64,000 nucleotides of DNA, from NCBI GenBank assembly GCA_963777435.1, contig CAVZQT010000002.1:248001-312000 (forward strand), given 5' to 3'. How positions within the stretch are numbered: the first letter of the stretch is position 1; each line of letters starts with the position of its first letter. Of this stretch, positions 47,629 to 56,370 are shown one piece after another. This stretch comes from AP-15 sp963777435. GTDB taxonomy: Bacteria; Pseudomonadota; Alphaproteobacteria; ATCC43930; CGMCC-115725. The notes under the pieces are model-generated. The model did not search any database. It worked only from the letters and a program-made list of their open reading frames with translations, and had not been told where the DNA came from. A program made the translations under genes and the position numbers.

Positions 47629-48836
47629 TCGCGTTCAGCGCGGAGCAGCAGTTGAGACATCAGCCGCAGCAGGAAATCGGCCGCCAGCGCCAATCCGATC
47701 GCCGGTAAAGCGCCGAGCAATACGAGGTCGAGGGCGTATTGGCCGAGCCCCTCGAACACAAACGTGCCGAGTCCGCCGGCGCCGATCAACGCCGCGACGA
47801 CCGCGAGCCCGATCGTCTGTACGGTGACGACGCGCAACCCGGCCAGCAATACCGGCAACGATAGCGGAAATTCAATCCGCCAGAAAATCTGGCGCGGCAT
47901 TAGCCCCATGCCGCGGGCGGCGTCGATGACAGCGGGGTCGACGCCCGAAATCCCCGTCGTGGTACTGCGGACGATTGGCAGCAGAGCGTAGAGGACGAGA
48001 GCGATGATCGCCGGAGCGGGGCCGATCCCGCCCACCCCTAAAACCGCCAATTGCGGGACCGCATTCGCCAATGTCGATAGCGGAACAATCAACAGGCCAA
48101 ACAGCGCGATCGACGGTATCGTCTGGAGCAGGTTGAGGACGGCAAACAACGGCCCCTGCAGCTTCGCCTTTTTTGCCGCAGCGACGCCTATTGGGAAGCC
48201 GATGGCGAGCGCCGGGCCAACCGACCCGGCGACCAGTGCAATGTGGCGGGTGAAAGCTGCGGCAAACATGGCATGACGAGTCGCATATTCGCGGGCGATC
48301 GACAGCGCGTCGAAATACCCTGCCAATGCGAGGCCCGCGATGCCGGCGCACAGCGTCGCGACGACTGCCGCGGTCAGAAGCGCGCCGGCGCGCAGCCGCT
48401 GCAGGGCGTCGGCTTCGGCAAGCGCCGCGCAGCCGGCGATGACCCAGAACGCCGCTCCCGCCGAGACGCGCACCGCCCGCCCCCCATCGGCGCTGAGGTT
48501 ACGCCCGGCCTCGCCAAGCGCGACCAATGTCAACAACAGCCATGCCGCTGCGAGCAAAACCGCGAGCACTTGAGCGGCTTGCCTGATGCGCGTAAGCGAG
48601 ATTGTCAGCAGTAGACCGCCGATTGCGGCGATCCCGGCGGTCAATCCAGGGCCGGCGGCGGTCCACAACGCAACCGGCCGGCCCGATATCAGCCGATTGG
48701 GTGCAACCGCGACAAAGCCGAAACCAAGGCCGGCCAAAGCCGCAGCGATGACCAGTATAAACGCAACCTGATTGTAAATGCCAAGCCGGCGAGTGGGGGG
48801 AGCGGGCTCCCCCGCCAATTCGGCCGAAGAGGTCAC
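47625..48836 (-). CDS. Osmoprotectant-type ABC importer permease, long form (YehY-like)
   Basis: A 403-residue permease with an extra N-terminal set of about five membrane helices before the transporter domain, as in YehY. The EAA loop appears as AVIDAARGMGLMPRQIFWRI, and RVVTVQTIGLAVVAALIGAG follows. It overlaps both neighbours by four bases (48833-48836 and 47625-47628), so the set is tightly co-translated. Confidence 0.88.
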   Translation of the reverse strand: MTSSAELAGEPAPPTRRLGIYNQVAFILVIAAALAGLGFGFVAVAPNRLISGRPVALWTAAGPGLTAGIAAIGGLLLTISLTRIRQAAQVLAVLLAAAWLLLTLVALGEAGRNLSADGGRAVRVSAGAAFWVIAGCAALAEADALQRLRAGALLTAAVVATLCAGIAGLALAGYFDALSIAREYATRHAMFAAAFTRHIALVAGSVGPALAIGFPIGVAAAKKAKLQGPLFAVLNLLQTIPSIALFGLLIVPLSTLANAVPQLAVLGVGGIGPAPAIIALVLYALLPIVRSTTTGISGVDPAVIDAARGMGLMPRQIFWRIEFPLSLPVLLAGLRVVTVQTIGLAVVAALIGAGGLGTFVFEGLGQYALDLVLLGALPAIGLALAADFLLRLMSQLLLRAERE

Positions 48837-49759
48837 GGCAGAAAGTGTCGCAATTTCAAATAGCCGGTGGCAACGGCAGCGGCATCATCGCCATCAACCG
48901 CAATCTTCGCGTTTAGTTTCTGCAGAACTGTCAATGTCAGGCTTTTAAACACCGGATCGAGCAGGCCCGGGATCTGCGGGTATTGCGCCAATACTTCTCG
49001 CCGCACCACCGGCGCCGGGGCATAGACGATTTGCGCTCCTTTATCATCCTCGAGGGCGACGAGATTGAGAGCGGCGATGCCACCGTCGGTGCCGTAAGCC
49101 ATGGCCGCATTAACCCCGGACATGCCTTCGGCCGCGGCGCGCAATGTCGCGGCGGTGTTGCCCCCGGACAGGGTCAGCAATTGACGATCGCTGAGGCGAA
49201 ATCCATACGCCTGTTCAAACGCTGGCAAAGCCGATGGGCTCTCGACAAACTCCGCCGAAGCAGCGAGATAAACATACCCACCGCCCTGCACATAGCGTGC
49301 GAAATCGCTCATTGTTCTTAGACGAGCGCGCTCGGCGAGATCCCGGCGCACGGCGATAACCCAGGTGTTGTTGGCCGGCGCCGGAGCGAGCCAGACCAGA
49401 TGGTGCTTGGCACGGTCGAGGGCGGCCACTTCGGCATAGCCGCTCGCCCAACTCTTCCACACGGGATCGGCTTCGGTGTGAAAGAACAGCCCGCCATTGC
49501 CGGTGTATTCCGGGTAGATGTCGATCTGCCCCGCGAGGATAGCGGCACGAACGATATTGGTCGGTCCGAGCTGGAGCCGTTTGCGCACCGCAACTCCGTG
49601 GCCGCCAAGCATCGACAGGATCATGTTGCCGAGCAGCGCGCCTTCGGTATCGATCTTCGAAGCGACGATCACCGCGGGGGCTGCCCTCGCTGCTCCGCCG
49701 CCGAGGAGCAGGACAGCAGCAATCACCGCGATGACGAGCGAGCTTGCCGCTGATCTCAT
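48833..49759 (-). CDS. Osmoprotectant-type ABC importer substrate-binding protein (OsmF/YehZ-like)
   Basis: A 308-residue periplasmic binding protein with signal peptide SLVIAVIAAVLLLGGGAARA. VIVASKIDTEGALLGNMILS opens the OpuAC-type fold, and AAILAGQIDIYPEYTGNGG is the classic hinge region. Tyr and Trp in the ligand-facing loops fit a quaternary-amine cage. It is the first gene of the four-gene importer operon and begins just after the thiE stop. Confidence 0.9.
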   Translation of the reverse strand: MRSAASSLVIAVIAAVLLLGGGAARAAPAVIVASKIDTEGALLGNMILSMLGGHGVAVRKRLQLGPTNIVRAAILAGQIDIYPEYTGNGGLFFHTEADPVWKSWASGYAEVAALDRAKHHLVWLAPAPANNTWVIAVRRDLAERARLRTMSDFARYVQGGGYVYLAASAEFVESPSALPAFEQAYGFRLSDRQLLTLSGGNTAATLRAAAEGMSGVNAAMAYGTDGGIAALNLVALEDDKGAQIVYAPAPVVRREVLAQYPQIPGLLDPVFKSLTLTVLQKLNAKIAVDGDDAAAVATGYLKLRHFLP

Positions 49760-49779
49760 CTGTAAGGAGGGTCCCGAAC

Positions 49780-50478
49780 CTACCCCTCCGGGCTGTGCCG
49801 GTAACCGCGCCCGTAGCTCGCGATGACCTCGTTAAACCCGCGAACGGCGGCGCGGGGGCCATCGGGATACGACCAGATCGAGGAGATCACAGCGAGAAAA
49901 TCGGCGCCGGCTTCGACCAGCGGGCCGCAGTTTTCCTGGGTAATGCCGCCAATAGCGCAGCACGGGACGACCGTCGTCTCGCTCCAGTCACGCAAGATCT
50001 CGGGGTCGGCCCGGTACTTTGCGCCCACTTTTGTCAAGCTCGGAAAGAAGGCCCCGAACGCGACGTAATCGGCGCCGGCCTCGGCAGCGGTGATCGCGCG
50101 GTGGCGGCTGTTGCCGCAAGTCGCGCCGACGATGCGGTCGGGGCCCAGCAACCGGCGCGCTTCGGCGTAGGGCATGTCCTCTTCGCCGACATGAACGCCG
50201 TCGCAGTCGAGCTCAGCGGCGAGGTCCGGCCGATCGTTCATGATGAACGCGACATCGTGCGCTTGTGCGATCGGCATCAGCACAGCCGCTGCGCGCCGGA
50301 CTACATCGTCTTCCACCTCTTTGAGGCGTAGTTGGAGAGAGGCGACATCGCCGCCGGCCAGCGCCTCCTCTAATTCGCTCGCGAATCCGTCGGGATCGAA
50401 CGCCGGCGGCGTGATCAAATAAAGCCGCGTCGTCGCCCGGTCCTGGTCCCTCGATCCACCATTGCGTGTCAGCGCCAT
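49780..50478 (-). CDS. thiE: Thiamine-phosphate synthase
   Basis: A 232-residue TIM-barrel enzyme joining HMP-pyrophosphate and thiazole phosphate to thiamine phosphate. Landmarks are LYLITPPAFDPDGF, ASLQLRLKE, AFIMNDRPDLAAE, DGVHVGEEDMP, GATCGNSRHRA and VAFGAFFPSLTKVGAKYRAD. ATG 50478 is chosen because the family begins shortly before the first strand; the frame stays open to 50598. No other thi gene and no TPP-riboswitch signature was seen nearby. It may be co-transcribed with the importer operon (20-base gap). Confidence 0.9.
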   Translation of the reverse strand: MALTRNGGSRDQDRATTRLYLITPPAFDPDGFASELEEALAGGDVASLQLRLKEVEDDVVRRAAAVLMPIAQAHDVAFIMNDRPDLAAELDCDGVHVGEEDMPYAEARRLLGPDRIVGATCGNSRHRAITAAEAGADYVAFGAFFPSLTKVGAKYRADPEILRDWSETTVVPCCAIGGITQENCGPLVEAGADFLAVISSIWSYPDGPRAAVRGFNEVIASYGRGYRHSPEG

Positions 50479-50829
50479 ATTGGCCCCACTCGAAAAACGG
50501 CCCCGTCGGCAATTCTCGCGACCCGCCCGGAAGCCCTTGCGCGGGCACCACCCGCGCATCCGCGTCTCGGTTCGCCGCCTCAAGACCTGGGTGCCCACGG
50601 ATCAAATCCATGGCTGAAGGCCACGGGCCGAACCCGGCCACGGGCAACCTGTCGATCATCCTCGACCGACTAGATTTATGATTATCTTAGTCGCGATGTC
50701 GATCGGGTTTGCGGGCGGCACAAAGCTTTTGCGACCGCGCCGCTCGGGGCTGCTATAATGAGGTCGAGCGCGATCCTTCTTCGATCACAACTGACAACCC
50801 CAGCAAACAGAAGACGGAAAGGGGGAAAC
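50479..50829. other. Divergent intergenic region thiE / NHL gene
   Basis: These 351 bases contain the two promoters by position. TATGAT at 50677-50682 is a possible -10 hexamer but has no fitting -35. The NHL gene has an AAAGGGGG ribosome-binding site. No further gene or repeat was seen. Confidence 0.35.
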
Positions 50830-51741
50830 ATGGATTCCATCGTCGGCAGCGGCAAATACACCTACAAGGTCAATGAGGAATGGGCACATCCGCCGGAAGG
50901 CCTTGAAGTTAGAGCCTGTGCGGTCTCTGTCGATTTACAGGACCGCGTCTACTGTTTCAACCGCAATTCCGAGCATCCGGTTGTGGTGTTCGACCGCGAC
51001 GGTAATTTCCTAAAGTCGTGGGGTGCGGGGTTGTTTTCGTTCCCCCACGCGATCCGCATCGATGAGAACGATTTCGTCTGGCTGACCGACGAATATCACG
51101 GCCAATTCATGAAATTCACGACCGATGGCGAATTGCTGCACACGATCGGGGTCAAGGGCGAGCGCTCCGATACCGGCGTGCCGGCCGACGATTTCAGCTC
51201 GTCGGCGTATAAAAAGGTCACCCATGGCGGAGGTCCGTTCAACCTGCCGACCGACATCGCGTTTGCACCGTCGGGCGAGTTCTTCATCAGTGACGGCTAT
51301 GGCAATGCCCGCGTGCACAAATTCGCCGCCGACGGCAAATACCTGTTTTCCTGGGGCGAGCCCGGAACCGCGCCCGGACAGTTCAACCTGCCACACGGAG
51401 TATGGATCGACAGCCGCGGCCGCCTGTTGGTCGCCGACCGCGAAAACGATCGGGTGCAGGTCTTTGATCAGCAGGGCAAGCTGCTCGAGGTATGGCCGAC
51501 CGAACTCATCGGCCCGGCGTTTTTTTACGTCGACGACGAGGACACGGTCTACATCCCCGAACACAATGGCGGCATGATCAGCATCCTGACCTTGGATGGC
51601 GAGCGCCTCGCCCGCTGGGGCGACGGCCCGGTCAACCGCTCGTGCCACGGTATCTGGGTCGACTTGCACAAGGATCTTTACGTCGTCCAGCCCGGCGACT
51701 GGGGCCGGGTGCGCCGTGTCGTCAAATACACCCGGCAGTAA
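50830..51741 (+). CDS. NHL-repeat beta-propeller protein
   Basis: A 303-residue protein starting at ATG 50830, with AAAGGGGGAA before it. It is built from NHL repeats: VVVFDRDGNFLKSWG, FSFPHAIRIDENDFVWLTDE, FNLPTDIAFAPSGEFFISDG, YLFSWGEPGTAPGQFNLPHG and LLVADRENDRVQVFD. This gives a six-bladed propeller like the lyase domain of peptidyl-glycine amidating enzymes. No signal peptide. It is followed 36 bases later by the MlrC gene, suggesting an operon. A hydrolytic or binding role is likely, substrate unknown. Confidence 0.85.
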   Translation: MDSIVGSGKYTYKVNEEWAHPPEGLEVRACAVSVDLQDRVYCFNRNSEHPVVVFDRDGNFLKSWGAGLFSFPHAIRIDENDFVWLTDEYHGQFMKFTTDGELLHTIGVKGERSDTGVPADDFSSSAYKKVTHGGGPFNLPTDIAFAPSGEFFISDGYGNARVHKFAADGKYLFSWGEPGTAPGQFNLPHGVWIDSRGRLLVADRENDRVQVFDQQGKLLEVWPTELIGPAFFYVDDEDTVYIPEHNGGMISILTLDGERLARWGDGPVNRSCHGIWVDLHKDLYVVQPGDWGRVRRVVKYTRQ

Positions 51742-51777
51742 CCGGGGTCGGAGACGGACGTAGCCACGGAGCCAGGC

Positions 51778-53307
51778 ATGTCTTCCGGTTCTCCGCCGCG
51801 CGTGGCGCTGCTCGGCTTTTCGATCGAGTGCAACAAATTTGCCCCGATCGCGACCAAGGCGCATTTCACCGCACGGACATATCTCGAAGGCGATGCAATC
51901 GTCGCCGAGGCCCGGGCATCAAACCCGCGTATGCTGGCGGAGACACCGGGTTTTGTCGCGGCGATGGACGCTTCCGGGCCGTGGGTTCCGGTCGGCATCG
52001 CCCTCGCGATGACCGAGCCCAACGGTCCGGTCGAGCACGGGTTCTTTGTCGAATTGCTCGACACGATCGAGCATCGGTTGCGCGCCGCCTTGCCGGTCGA
52101 TGCGGTCTATATCTGCTCGCATGGCGCGGCGTTGACGACCGAGGAGGACGATCCGGACGGCGTGCTGTTCGCGCTTGTTCGCCGGATCGTTGGCGATGTT
52201 CCGATCGCCGCCACCCTCGACTTGCATGCCAATGTATCGGACCGGATGGTGCATTCGCTCGACGCCTTTATCGGCTACCGCACCAACCCGCATCTCGACA
52301 TGCGCGAGCGCGGCGCCGAGGCCGCAGCGGCGATCCGCGAAATGCTGGCCGGATTGCGGCCGCAAGCAGCGTTTATCAAGCTGCCGATCGTGCCGCCGAC
52401 GGTGACGATGCTGACCGCCGCCGGGCCCTACGCCGAGATGATCAATCTGGGCCAGCAGCGGATGACCCCGGAGATCTTGAATGTCTCGGTAATGGGTGGG
52501 TTTGCCTTTGCCGATACCGCGGATAACGGCCTCGCCGTTATCGTCACCGCGCGTCACGACAAGCATGCCGCCGAAGCCTTGGCGCGCGAAATCGCCGAAC
52601 TCGGCTGGGCCAACCGGGCGCGGTTTTATCCACGGCTGACATCGCTCGACGAGGCAGTTGCAAAGGCATTGGCGGCCGGGCGCGACCCGTCCTCGCCGGC
52701 ATTGGCTTTTGCCGACGTCGCCGATAATCCCGGCGGCGGCGGGCGCGGCAACACAACCTTTCTGCTGCGGGAATTGGTCGAGGCTGGGGTCAGTAATTCG
52801 TTGCTTGGCGTGTTCTACGATCCGCCGCTCGCCGCCGAGGCGCATCGCTACGGTTTGCATTACCAATTCGATGCGCGCTTTAACCGCGAGGAGACCACCA
52901 AATTCTCCGAGTTGTGGTCGGCGCCAGCCCGGGTGGTTGCGTTGACCGACGGCAATTGCATCGGCCGGCGCGGCATTTATGCCGGTATGACGCTCGAACT
53001 CGGGCCGTGCGCCGCGTTGCAGGTTGGCGGCGTCACGGTGGTAGTGATCTCGCATCGGGTGCAATGCGCCGACCCGATATTTTTCGAAATGATGGGGTTC
53101 GATATCCGACGGGCGCGCTCGGTTGTCGTCAAATCGCGGGGCCATTTCCGTGGCGGGTTCGACGAATTCTTCGCCTCCGAGCAGATCGTCGAAGTCGATC
53201 TGCCCGGGTTGACGTCCCCCGTCCTGAGCCGCTTCGAGTGGCAGCGCCTGCCGCGCCCGGTGATCCCGCTCGACGACAACGTCGATTGGACCCCGCCTGC
53301 AAACTGA
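51778..53307 (+). CDS. M81-family metallopeptidase (MlrC-like)
   Basis: A 509-residue protein of full family length. PRVALLGFSIECNKFAP starts the fold. VDAVYICSHGAALTTEEDD and IAATLDLHANVSDRM hold metal ligands (His/Asp). ADVADNPGGGGRGNTTFLL and a C-terminal RSVVVKSRGHFRGGFDEFF match microcystinase MlrC and related amidases. Family members hydrolyse peptide or amide bonds of small, often cyclic, compounds; the substrate here is unknown. Together with the NHL gene and the nearby hydantoinase it adds to the amide-degradation theme. Confidence 0.9.
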   Translation: MSSGSPPRVALLGFSIECNKFAPIATKAHFTARTYLEGDAIVAEARASNPRMLAETPGFVAAMDASGPWVPVGIALAMTEPNGPVEHGFFVELLDTIEHRLRAALPVDAVYICSHGAALTTEEDDPDGVLFALVRRIVGDVPIAATLDLHANVSDRMVHSLDAFIGYRTNPHLDMRERGAEAAAAIREMLAGLRPQAAFIKLPIVPPTVTMLTAAGPYAEMINLGQQRMTPEILNVSVMGGFAFADTADNGLAVIVTARHDKHAAEALAREIAELGWANRARFYPRLTSLDEAVAKALAAGRDPSSPALAFADVADNPGGGGRGNTTFLLRELVEAGVSNSLLGVFYDPPLAAEAHRYGLHYQFDARFNREETTKFSELWSAPARVVALTDGNCIGRRGIYAGMTLELGPCAALQVGGVTVVVISHRVQCADPIFFEMMGFDIRRARSVVVKSRGHFRGGFDEFFASEQIVEVDLPGLTSPVLSRFEWQRLPRPVIPLDDNVDWTPPAN

Positions 53308-53322
53308 GGACATCTGGAGATG

Positions 53323-54246
53323 TCAGGCCGGCGCGCCGTTCGCGTAGAGTTTCAGAGCGGTGTACATAAAGCTGTTGGCTGGAGTTGGGATCGCGTGGCG
53401 GCGGCCGAGTTCGACGACCTTGCCGCCGAGCCATGGCAGTTCGAGACGATTGCCGCGCAACAAATCATTGCCCATCGAGGCCATTAGGTGGTCGGGCATC
53501 GACCACATCGTCGCCAGCGCCCTCTCGGCGCTGTCGGGCCCGAGCCGCACCCCTTCGGCACGACCCACGGCCTCGGTCTCACCCAACGCGGTCTCGTATA
53601 AGGCGAGCAGATCAGGATCGTTGCGCCACTTGGCGAGCGGCAGCCGGGTCAGCGCGCAAAGCCCGCTCATCGGCGCCAGCAGCAGGAATTTTTCCCAGAT
53701 CGGGACCAAGATGTCGGGGCTCAACACCCCCTCGAAGCCGGCCGCTTCGCACAGTTCGCGGAGCCGCAGGCCGCGCTGGCTGTTGCCGCCGCGCAGTTCG
53801 CCAAAAGTCATCCGCTGATGCTTTCCGGTCTGGCGAACGATGCCCGGGGTAATGATCGAGCCGGTAACATAAGCGGTGCCGCCCATCACCGGCTCGGGTC
53901 CGAGAATGGTCGAGAGCCGTTCGGCAGCATCGACGCCGTTCTGCAGCGGAATGACGGCGGTACCGGGCCCGACAATCGGCCGGATCTGCTCGCCGGCACT
54001 TTCGACATCCCAGAGTTTCACGGCGACCAGCACGTAATCGACGATGCCGATGCTGGCGATGTCGTCGGTGGCCTGAGCCGGCCGGATCTCGATCTCGCCC
54101 CGGTCGCCCTCGATGCGCAGGCCATATTCGCGCATCGCCGCCATATGCGCGCCGCGGGCGGCAAAGACGACATCCGCCCCCGCTTTGGCCAGCGAGGCGC
54201 CGTAAATTGCTCCGATGCCGCCGGCGCCGATAACTGCAATCCGCAT
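53323..54246 (-). CDS. panE: 2-dehydropantoate 2-reductase-family protein
   Basis: A 307-residue NADP-dependent ketopantoate-reductase-like enzyme. MRIAVIGAGGIGAIYGASLA is the Rossmann motif, and VVFAARGAHMAAM fits NADP preference. DYVLVAVKLWDVESA, VIPLQNGVDAAERL (Lys/Asn catalytic region) and WEKFLLLAPMSGLCAL follow. Many genomes carry several PanE paralogues with other hydroxyacid substrates, so a role in pantothenate synthesis is likely but not certain here. Convergent with the MlrC gene. Confidence 0.86.
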   Translation of the reverse strand: MRIAVIGAGGIGAIYGASLAKAGADVVFAARGAHMAAMREYGLRIEGDRGEIEIRPAQATDDIASIGIVDYVLVAVKLWDVESAGEQIRPIVGPGTAVIPLQNGVDAAERLSTILGPEPVMGGTAYVTGSIITPGIVRQTGKHQRMTFGELRGGNSQRGLRLRELCEAAGFEGVLSPDILVPIWEKFLLLAPMSGLCALTRLPLAKWRNDPDLLALYETALGETEAVGRAEGVRLGPDSAERALATMWSMPDHLMASMGNDLLRGNRLELPWLGGKVVELGRRHAIPTPANSFMYTALKLYANGAPA

Positions 54247-54359
54247 GCATTACTCCTGATCAGATTGCGCAAGTCATCGCGTGCATGATCCGCTTTAGTC
54301 TAGCCCCGATCTTGGATTCCGCGACAAACTCGACAGCATAGAGGCAAGGAGAGACAGAG

Positions 54360-54683
54360 ATGCCCGTAACCCCGCCCTCACCCGCCCGTGAACAAATCCG
54401 GCCGATCGCACCGAAGCTAATCGAGCTCGCCGAAAAGGTGGTCTATGGCGATGTTTGGGAACGCCCCGGCCTGTCAAAACGCGACCGTAGCCTGATCACG
54501 GTCGCGACGCTGGTGGCGCTCGGCCGCGAAAAACAGCTGGTCGGGCATCTCGGCCGAGCGCTCGACAATGGCCTGAGCAAGGATGAGCTGGGCGAGCTGA
54601 TCACTCACCTCGCCTTTTACGCCGGCTGGCCGGCGGCAATGACCGCGGCGTTGGTCGCCAAGGATGTGTTCGAGCAGCGCTAG
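54360..54683 (+). CDS. Carboxymuconolactone-decarboxylase-family protein
   Basis: A 107-residue protein of the CMD/AhpD-like fold. YGDVWERPGLSKRDRSLITV and GHLGRALDNGLSKDELGELI are typical of small PcaC-like members, and HLAFYAGWPAAMTA completes the motif. It lacks a CxxC pair, so a peroxidatic (AhpD) role is unlikely. Probably acts in aromatic or acyl degradation, in line with neighbouring catabolic genes. Confidence 0.88.
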   Translation: MPVTPPSPAREQIRPIAPKLIELAEKVVYGDVWERPGLSKRDRSLITVATLVALGREKQLVGHLGRALDNGLSKDELGELITHLAFYAGWPAAMTAALVAKDVFEQR

Positions 54684-54715
54684 CGCCGGCCGTAACAACA
54701 CCCGGAGTTCGCGCC

Positions 54716-55234
54716 GTGACTGTGCAGCGCGTCAGCGCCGCGATCGCGATCCTGTTGCTCTTTTTGCTAGGGCTGCCGATCGCGGCCTCCGCCCGGGACA
54801 CCACGACGGCGCCGGTGCTGGCCGGCAAATGGACGGCGACCGATCCTCCGATCAACTTTGCGCATATCGAAACCGGCGAGATCAACCGGCGCGGCGAGGC
54901 TGTCGGGTACCATCATCGGCCTAACGGGGTCGACCCGCCGGGAGCCAAAGTGCTCCGCATAACCCAGTCGCCGGACGCCAACGGCGTCTATCGTGCGCGT
55001 GTAGCGTTGCGTGATCCCGCGACCAGCGAGTGGATCGACAAACGAGCTTCGTCCACCTTTTTCCCGGATGCGATGTCGGATGACGAGGTCATTCAGGCGG
55101 TGCTGAACGCGTTCCACGACGGACGCCGGCGCCGAGACGGCCAGTTTACTGGCGATTCGGGCGACGGATTTATGGTTGAAGGCTGGTATCAATCCGGGCG
55201 GATTGTCGCCGCCTATCCATTGCGAGGCCCGTGA
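54716..55234 (+). CDS. Secreted EndoU-type ribonuclease (candidate toxin)
   Basis: A 172-residue protein with a signal peptide (AAIAILLLFLLGLPIAASA, cleavage near residue 27). The mature region matches bacterial EndoU nuclease domains. His50 is in NFAHIETGEINRRGEAVGYH and the second His is at 66-67 of GYHHRPNG. Lys109 and Thr114 lie in DKRASSTFFP, and Tyr168 is in GRIVAAYPL. DDEVIQAVLNAFHDGRR matches the preceding helix. EndoU domains occur as tips of polymorphic and contact-dependent toxins; here the domain stands alone behind a Sec signal. The GTG start at 54716 follows GGAG. The next gene overlaps by four bases. Confidence 0.72.
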   Translation: MTVQRVSAAIAILLLFLLGLPIAASARDTTTAPVLAGKWTATDPPINFAHIETGEINRRGEAVGYHHRPNGVDPPGAKVLRITQSPDANGVYRARVALRDPATSEWIDKRASSTFFPDAMSDDEVIQAVLNAFHDGRRRRDGQFTGDSGDGFMVEGWYQSGRIVAAYPLRGP

Positions 55235-55611
55235 TGCCTCGGACCCGCACCGTAGCGGGCGGTCTGATCACCGCGCGGCGTCATCCCGCAGGCCATCTCG
55301 AAGGCCGCGCGATCAGGGGCAGCGGTCATCGCGGCGCGGTGCTGGCGAGCTTTCTGCAAAGCGATGTTCAGGGCGATCTCGACGGCGCTCGCGCGCTGTT
55401 GGCCGAGATCGGGGCCGTCGAACGCGGTGAGGCGCCGCAGCCGGCGGCGGTTGGCAACGCCTACGCGGTTGCCGTGTCAGCCGAAGGAGTTGAAATTCGC
55501 AATGCGGTCATCGAGGGTTCGCCTGCGCAGCATTATCGGTTTGACGAATTGCGCCAGGCGCTCGGAACTTGGATTGCGGCGATCGAGCGCGCCCGCCGCA
55601 ACCCCGGCTAA
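55231..55611 (+). CDS. Candidate immunity protein for the EndoU nuclease
   Basis: A 126-residue cytoplasmic protein. GTG 55231 overlaps the nuclease stop (GTGA); ATG 55234 is an alternative. The C-terminus, VEIRNAVIEG and HYRFDELRQALGTWIAAIER, resembles the strand-then-helix end (substituted charged/aromatic residues before LxxWxxxL) seen in CdiI/YacL-type immunity proteins. The N-terminal part is basic and Ala/Gly-rich. Family assignment is weak; the immunity role rests mainly on position and translational coupling to the EndoU gene. Confidence 0.5.
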   Translation: MMPRTRTVAGGLITARRHPAGHLEGRAIRGSGHRGAVLASFLQSDVQGDLDGARALLAEIGAVERGEAPQPAAVGNAYAVAVSAEGVEIRNAVIEGSPAQHYRFDELRQALGTWIAAIERARRNPG

Positions 55612-55659
55612 CGGCATTTGCCGGGACCTTTTCGACGCGATGTCGCGCATAATCCGGCG

Positions 55660-56361
55660 ATGAACGACGCACTGGCTGGCCAACTCAGCGCGCCCCAACA
55701 GAAGGGGGCGGGCGCGGTGCGGCCACGCGATGCCGCCTCGCTGATTTTGTTGCGCGGTGAAGGCGACAATCTCGAAGTCCTCGTCGGGCGGCGGCCGCTG
55801 TCGGCGCGATTTATGCCCGGCGTCTATGTCTTTCCGGGTGGTGCGATCGATGTGCCCGATCGACAGCCATGGAGCATCGAGAGCGGCGCCGAGCGCCTCC
55901 CGGCCCGGCTCGCGCATGCGGCGCGCGCAGCGATCCGCGAGACCTGGGAAGAAGTCGGCGTGCTTGTCGGCAAGCCAGCCGAAGAGCCTGTGCAAAATGG
56001 GCCTGCTAGGGCCCCGGTCGAAGCGGCGTATCGCGCAAGCGGTCTCGTCGCGGCGATCGATCGGCTGGTCTATGTCGGCCGGGCGATCACCCCATCGCAT
56101 TCCTCCCGCCGCTTCAACACCCGGTTTTTTCTCGGTGATGGGAGCGTGGCGTTTGGCGAACCGGTGGCCAGTTCCGAACTGGAGGATGCCGGGTGGCGTC
56201 GGCTCGAGCAGGACATGCTCGACGGCTTTCGCGACGTCACCCGGTTTATGCTGGCGCGCGCCATTGCCCTGCGGCAGGGGACTGCGGCAGGCGACCCGCC
56301 GCTCTTTTATTGGGCCAAAAACGCTCGCCGGATCGGCATCTGCCGCGAAGGGGCGGGCTGA
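55660..56361 (+). CDS. Nudix hydrolase
   Basis: A 233-residue Nudix-fold protein from ATG 55660. SLILLRGEGDNLEVLVGRR and FMPGVYVFPGGAID lead into the Nudix box, which ends AAIRETWEEVGVLVG (REx2EExG with catalytic Glu). The insert between the Gly-rich start and the box is longer than the canonical seven residues, as in NUDT19/acyl-CoA-type members. It probably hydrolyses an NDP-X or CoA compound; specificity unknown. Confidence 0.86.
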   Translation: MNDALAGQLSAPQQKGAGAVRPRDAASLILLRGEGDNLEVLVGRRPLSARFMPGVYVFPGGAIDVPDRQPWSIESGAERLPARLAHAARAAIRETWEEVGVLVGKPAEEPVQNGPARAPVEAAYRASGLVAAIDRLVYVGRAITPSHSSRRFNTRFFLGDGSVAFGEPVASSELEDAGWRRLEQDMLDGFRDVTRFMLARAIALRQGTAAGDPPLFYWAKNARRIGICREGAG

Positions 56362-56370
56362 TCGCCTCCG

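Noticed and set aside
51919..53313. A 464-codon minus-strand open frame opposite MlrC
   Set aside because: Composition typical of antisense shadows; the plus strand encodes a complete M81 protein.
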